The notes under the pieces were generated by a model. That model made no database searches. It saw nothing but the letters and a program-made list of their open reading frames with translations, and had not been told where the DNA came from. Source: Rufibacter hautae (GTDB lineage: Bacteria > Bacteroidota > Bacteroidia > Cytophagales > Hymenobacteraceae). From it: a stretch of 64,000 nucleotides of DNA. How positions within the stretch are numbered: the stretch's first letter is position 1; every line of letters starts with the position of its first letter. This document shows positions 62,547-64,000 of this stretch, piece by piece. Position numbers and translations under genes: made by a program. The DNA lies in NCBI RefSeq assembly GCF_008271695.1, contig NZ_VKKY01000003.1, positions 868,001 to 932,000 of the forward strand, in the 5' to 3' direction.

Positions 62547-63158
62547 TTATTCAGTTTTGTGCTGTTCTATTAGTTCAAGCCTTTTTACAACACTATTTTT
62601 CTTTAGTATGGTACCAGGGGATAAAACTGCATTTGCACCTATTCTGGAATTATCCCCAACCAGAGAACCGAATTTTTCCGTGCCTGTTTCAATTATTTCA
62701 AAATCATGTACAACTGATATTTTCTTTAAAGCCCTTTCATTATAGTGATTGGCAGCAATAGAACCAGCTTCAAAATTAATGTATTTACCTAAGATGCTAT
62801 TGCCAATGTAATTAAAATGGGCAACTGCGGTTTCTGAGCAAATGATACTACTTTTTATTTCACAGCCTGGTCCGACTTTAACAGCGCTATCAAGGTAAAC
62901 GCCTTCTCTGAAATAAGCATTAGCCCCGATATAACAGTCTTTGTTTACTATTACTGGGCTTTTCATCACAACTCCTTTTTCAACTATAGCGGTTTTATGC
63001 ACAGCTATGCCATCCTCTATTATATAATCTTCGCCAAGATGTGAAATCATCTTACGCAGTATTTCTTTAAGATTGTCAGTTATCTCCCATGGCTGTAAAT
63101 CCTTTTGGTTGGGGAAAGTATCAGAAAAGCCTTGTATAAAGTCGTCTATGAGAATCAT
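62547..63158 (-). CDS. LpxA-like left-handed beta-helix transferase
   Basis: A 203-residue hexapeptide-repeat protein. An N-terminal helical part (PWEITDNLKEILRKMI) is followed by a beta-helix at about 55-195 with IxxG spacing: IAVHKTAIVEKGVVMKSPV, CYIGANAYFREGVYLD and VGPGCEIKSSII. AHFNYIGNSILGKYINFEAG and SRIGANAVLSPGTIL are characteristic of sugar-nucleotide acetyltransferases (GlmU C-terminal type). It would acetylate or acylate a sugar phosphate. It has no neighbours in a glycan pathway. Confidence 0.82.
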   Translation of the reverse strand: MILIDDFIQGFSDTFPNQKDLQPWEITDNLKEILRKMISHLGEDYIIEDGIAVHKTAIVEKGVVMKSPVIVNKDCYIGANAYFREGVYLDSAVKVGPGCEIKSSIICSETAVAHFNYIGNSILGKYINFEAGSIAANHYNERALKKISVVHDFEIIETGTEKFGSLVGDNSRIGANAVLSPGTILKKNSVVKRLELIEQHKTE

Positions 63159-63417
63159 GAAAGCTTATTTGTTGATTAAGGATGGAAAACTGATTAAAGA
63201 TTATAGTATCTAAATTGGCTACAACTACTGTGTAAACGTGAACATACGCTTATCTGCACTTTGTGGGTAGTGGATGTTTAGTCATTTCCTTAAACTTATT
63301 TAAAGCTCGAGCCCTCTTTTTTCCCTATAAACTACCTGCAATATGAAGATAGTGCCATGAAAACACATTTGCTTTCATGGCACTATCTTTTGAATATCAA
63401 ATAAATCTAACAAATTT
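63159..63417. other. Gene-free stretch with a hairpin
   Basis: AAGATAGTGCCATGAAA (63346-63362) and TTTCATGGCACTATCTT (63373-63389) are perfect 17-base arms with a 10-base loop, followed by T. It may terminate the broken gene that ends at 63418. Confidence 0.6.
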
Positions 63418-63950
63418 CTATTTCAGCATTGGTACAGGTAGTCCAATTTTGTTGAACACATGACCTAAGACATGCCTGAATAATGGCACATATGATGTGC
63501 TACATAGAAACGAATCATGAACCGTGGTAAATGTGTCACAGCCTTGATTGATGGCTTCTATGGCCATTATATCAACCAAATTGTTAATTCTAATCTTTGC
63601 AGAAGCTTCGGCAATGGATACGGCCTATTCTTACCATTAAGAATCTCACATGTTTTTACAAGGTTTGGATACAATAGTTTAAGCTTCTCCTTGCTTTTTT
63701 AGACACTGTTCATCATCGCTAAATAGTACCTTAAAACTTTTACTTTATTCTTGTTCATTTTCTTACCTATCAGTGAAAAGTCACTTATCATCATATGATA
63801 GACGGTACCTACCAGAGCAGCGTCAATGAACCTCCTGAAATCAGATTGGTTGTCATGGATTTGCTTTAAAAAAAACCTTATGGCGACCAGTTTATACTTC
63901 TTCATGTTCTTCTTCAACAGGTCTATACATACCTGCTCTGCGCCAGACTA
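63418..63950 (-). pseudogene. Degraded mobile-element protein with a polymerase-like VHDSF motif
   Basis: On the minus strand the frame reads CIDLLKKNMKKYKLVAIRFF, then FIDAALVGTVYHMMISDFS, up to YYLAMMNSV and a TAA near 63699. It goes on in the same frame as KSKEKLKLLYPNLVKTCEIL, then a frame change near 63620 is needed to reach NNLVDIMAIEAINQGC, TFTTVHDSFLCS and the end GLPVPMLK at 63418. At least one stop and one frameshift show that it is broken. VHDSF resembles motif C of the single-subunit RNA polymerase/family A fold. The gene continues or is truncated toward the right edge. Confidence 0.55.
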
Positions 63951-64000
63951 CAGGCTATTTCTAAAAAAGTGATACTACCATAGATTGGAATTCAACCTTC

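Noticed and set aside
63517-63702. Short plus-strand frame MNRGKCVTALIDGFYGHY
   Set aside because: It is antisense to the broken polymerase-like gene, which has a more convincing protein pattern.
1-64000. CRISPR arrays, insertion sequences with transposase, rRNA, tmRNA and known riboswitches
   Set aside because: I looked for these on both strands and saw none that could be supported; the only short tandem-like repeats are the TTAGTGA cluster and the dispersed palindromes.

Overview
The window looks like chromosomal DNA of a Bacteroidetes of the order Cytophagales, most likely family Hymenobacteraceae (Rufibacter or a close relative; the genus is an inference from general gene character). The evidence is a type IX secretion PorV/PorU-like pair, a SusC/SusD pair with a hybrid two-component regulator, many short lipoproteins, Bacteroidetes-type promoters (TTTG about 20 bp before TAnnTTTG), and few Shine-Dalgarno sequences.

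From 1 to about 55.9 kb the sequence is ordinary core genome of moderate GC. In order it holds: the end of an outer-membrane barrel gene, a glycine-zipper protein, amt, a lipoprotein nuclease, sbcC, an AT-rich acyltransferase, a second glycine-zipper protein and a small lipoprotein; an isc operon (iscS, iscU, an unknown gene, an IscA-type gene); methylmalonyl-CoA epimerase, a CCA-type tRNA nucleotidyltransferase, a TraB/GumN-like protein and a padR-pspC operon; the porV-like and porU2-like genes; a namZ-fmt-folA operon with overlapping ends; and a LolC/E-type permease, an MscS channel, an M23 peptidase, a PaaE-type reductase, an M3 peptidase, a TetR regulator, thiL, rlmD and an SDR. Next comes a polysaccharide-utilisation locus on the minus strand: MFS sugar transporter, hybrid sensor/AraC regulator, susC, susD and a GH130-type lipoprotein. 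A TPR/SH3-like membrane protein and two identical tRNA-Lys genes close the segment.

From the second tRNA-Lys (55875) to the right edge the DNA is AT-richer and looks acquired. It carries a umuD-umuC pair, an SRAP (YedK/HMCES) gene, several small or unknown genes, a nitronate monooxygenase, a LpxA-like transferase, and two broken genes, one of them apparently the remnant of a mobile-element polymerase-like protein.

The most notable feature is a family of about 38-bp palindromes (outer CGTTT...AAACG, core near TTTTCTGAAAA) found between genes throughout the first 53 kb and not seen in the acquired segment. The arms differ from copy to copy but still pair within a copy. A second notable feature is a 16-bp motif, 15/16 identical, found upstream of both susC and the MFS gene, which could be the binding site of the hybrid regulator that lies between them.
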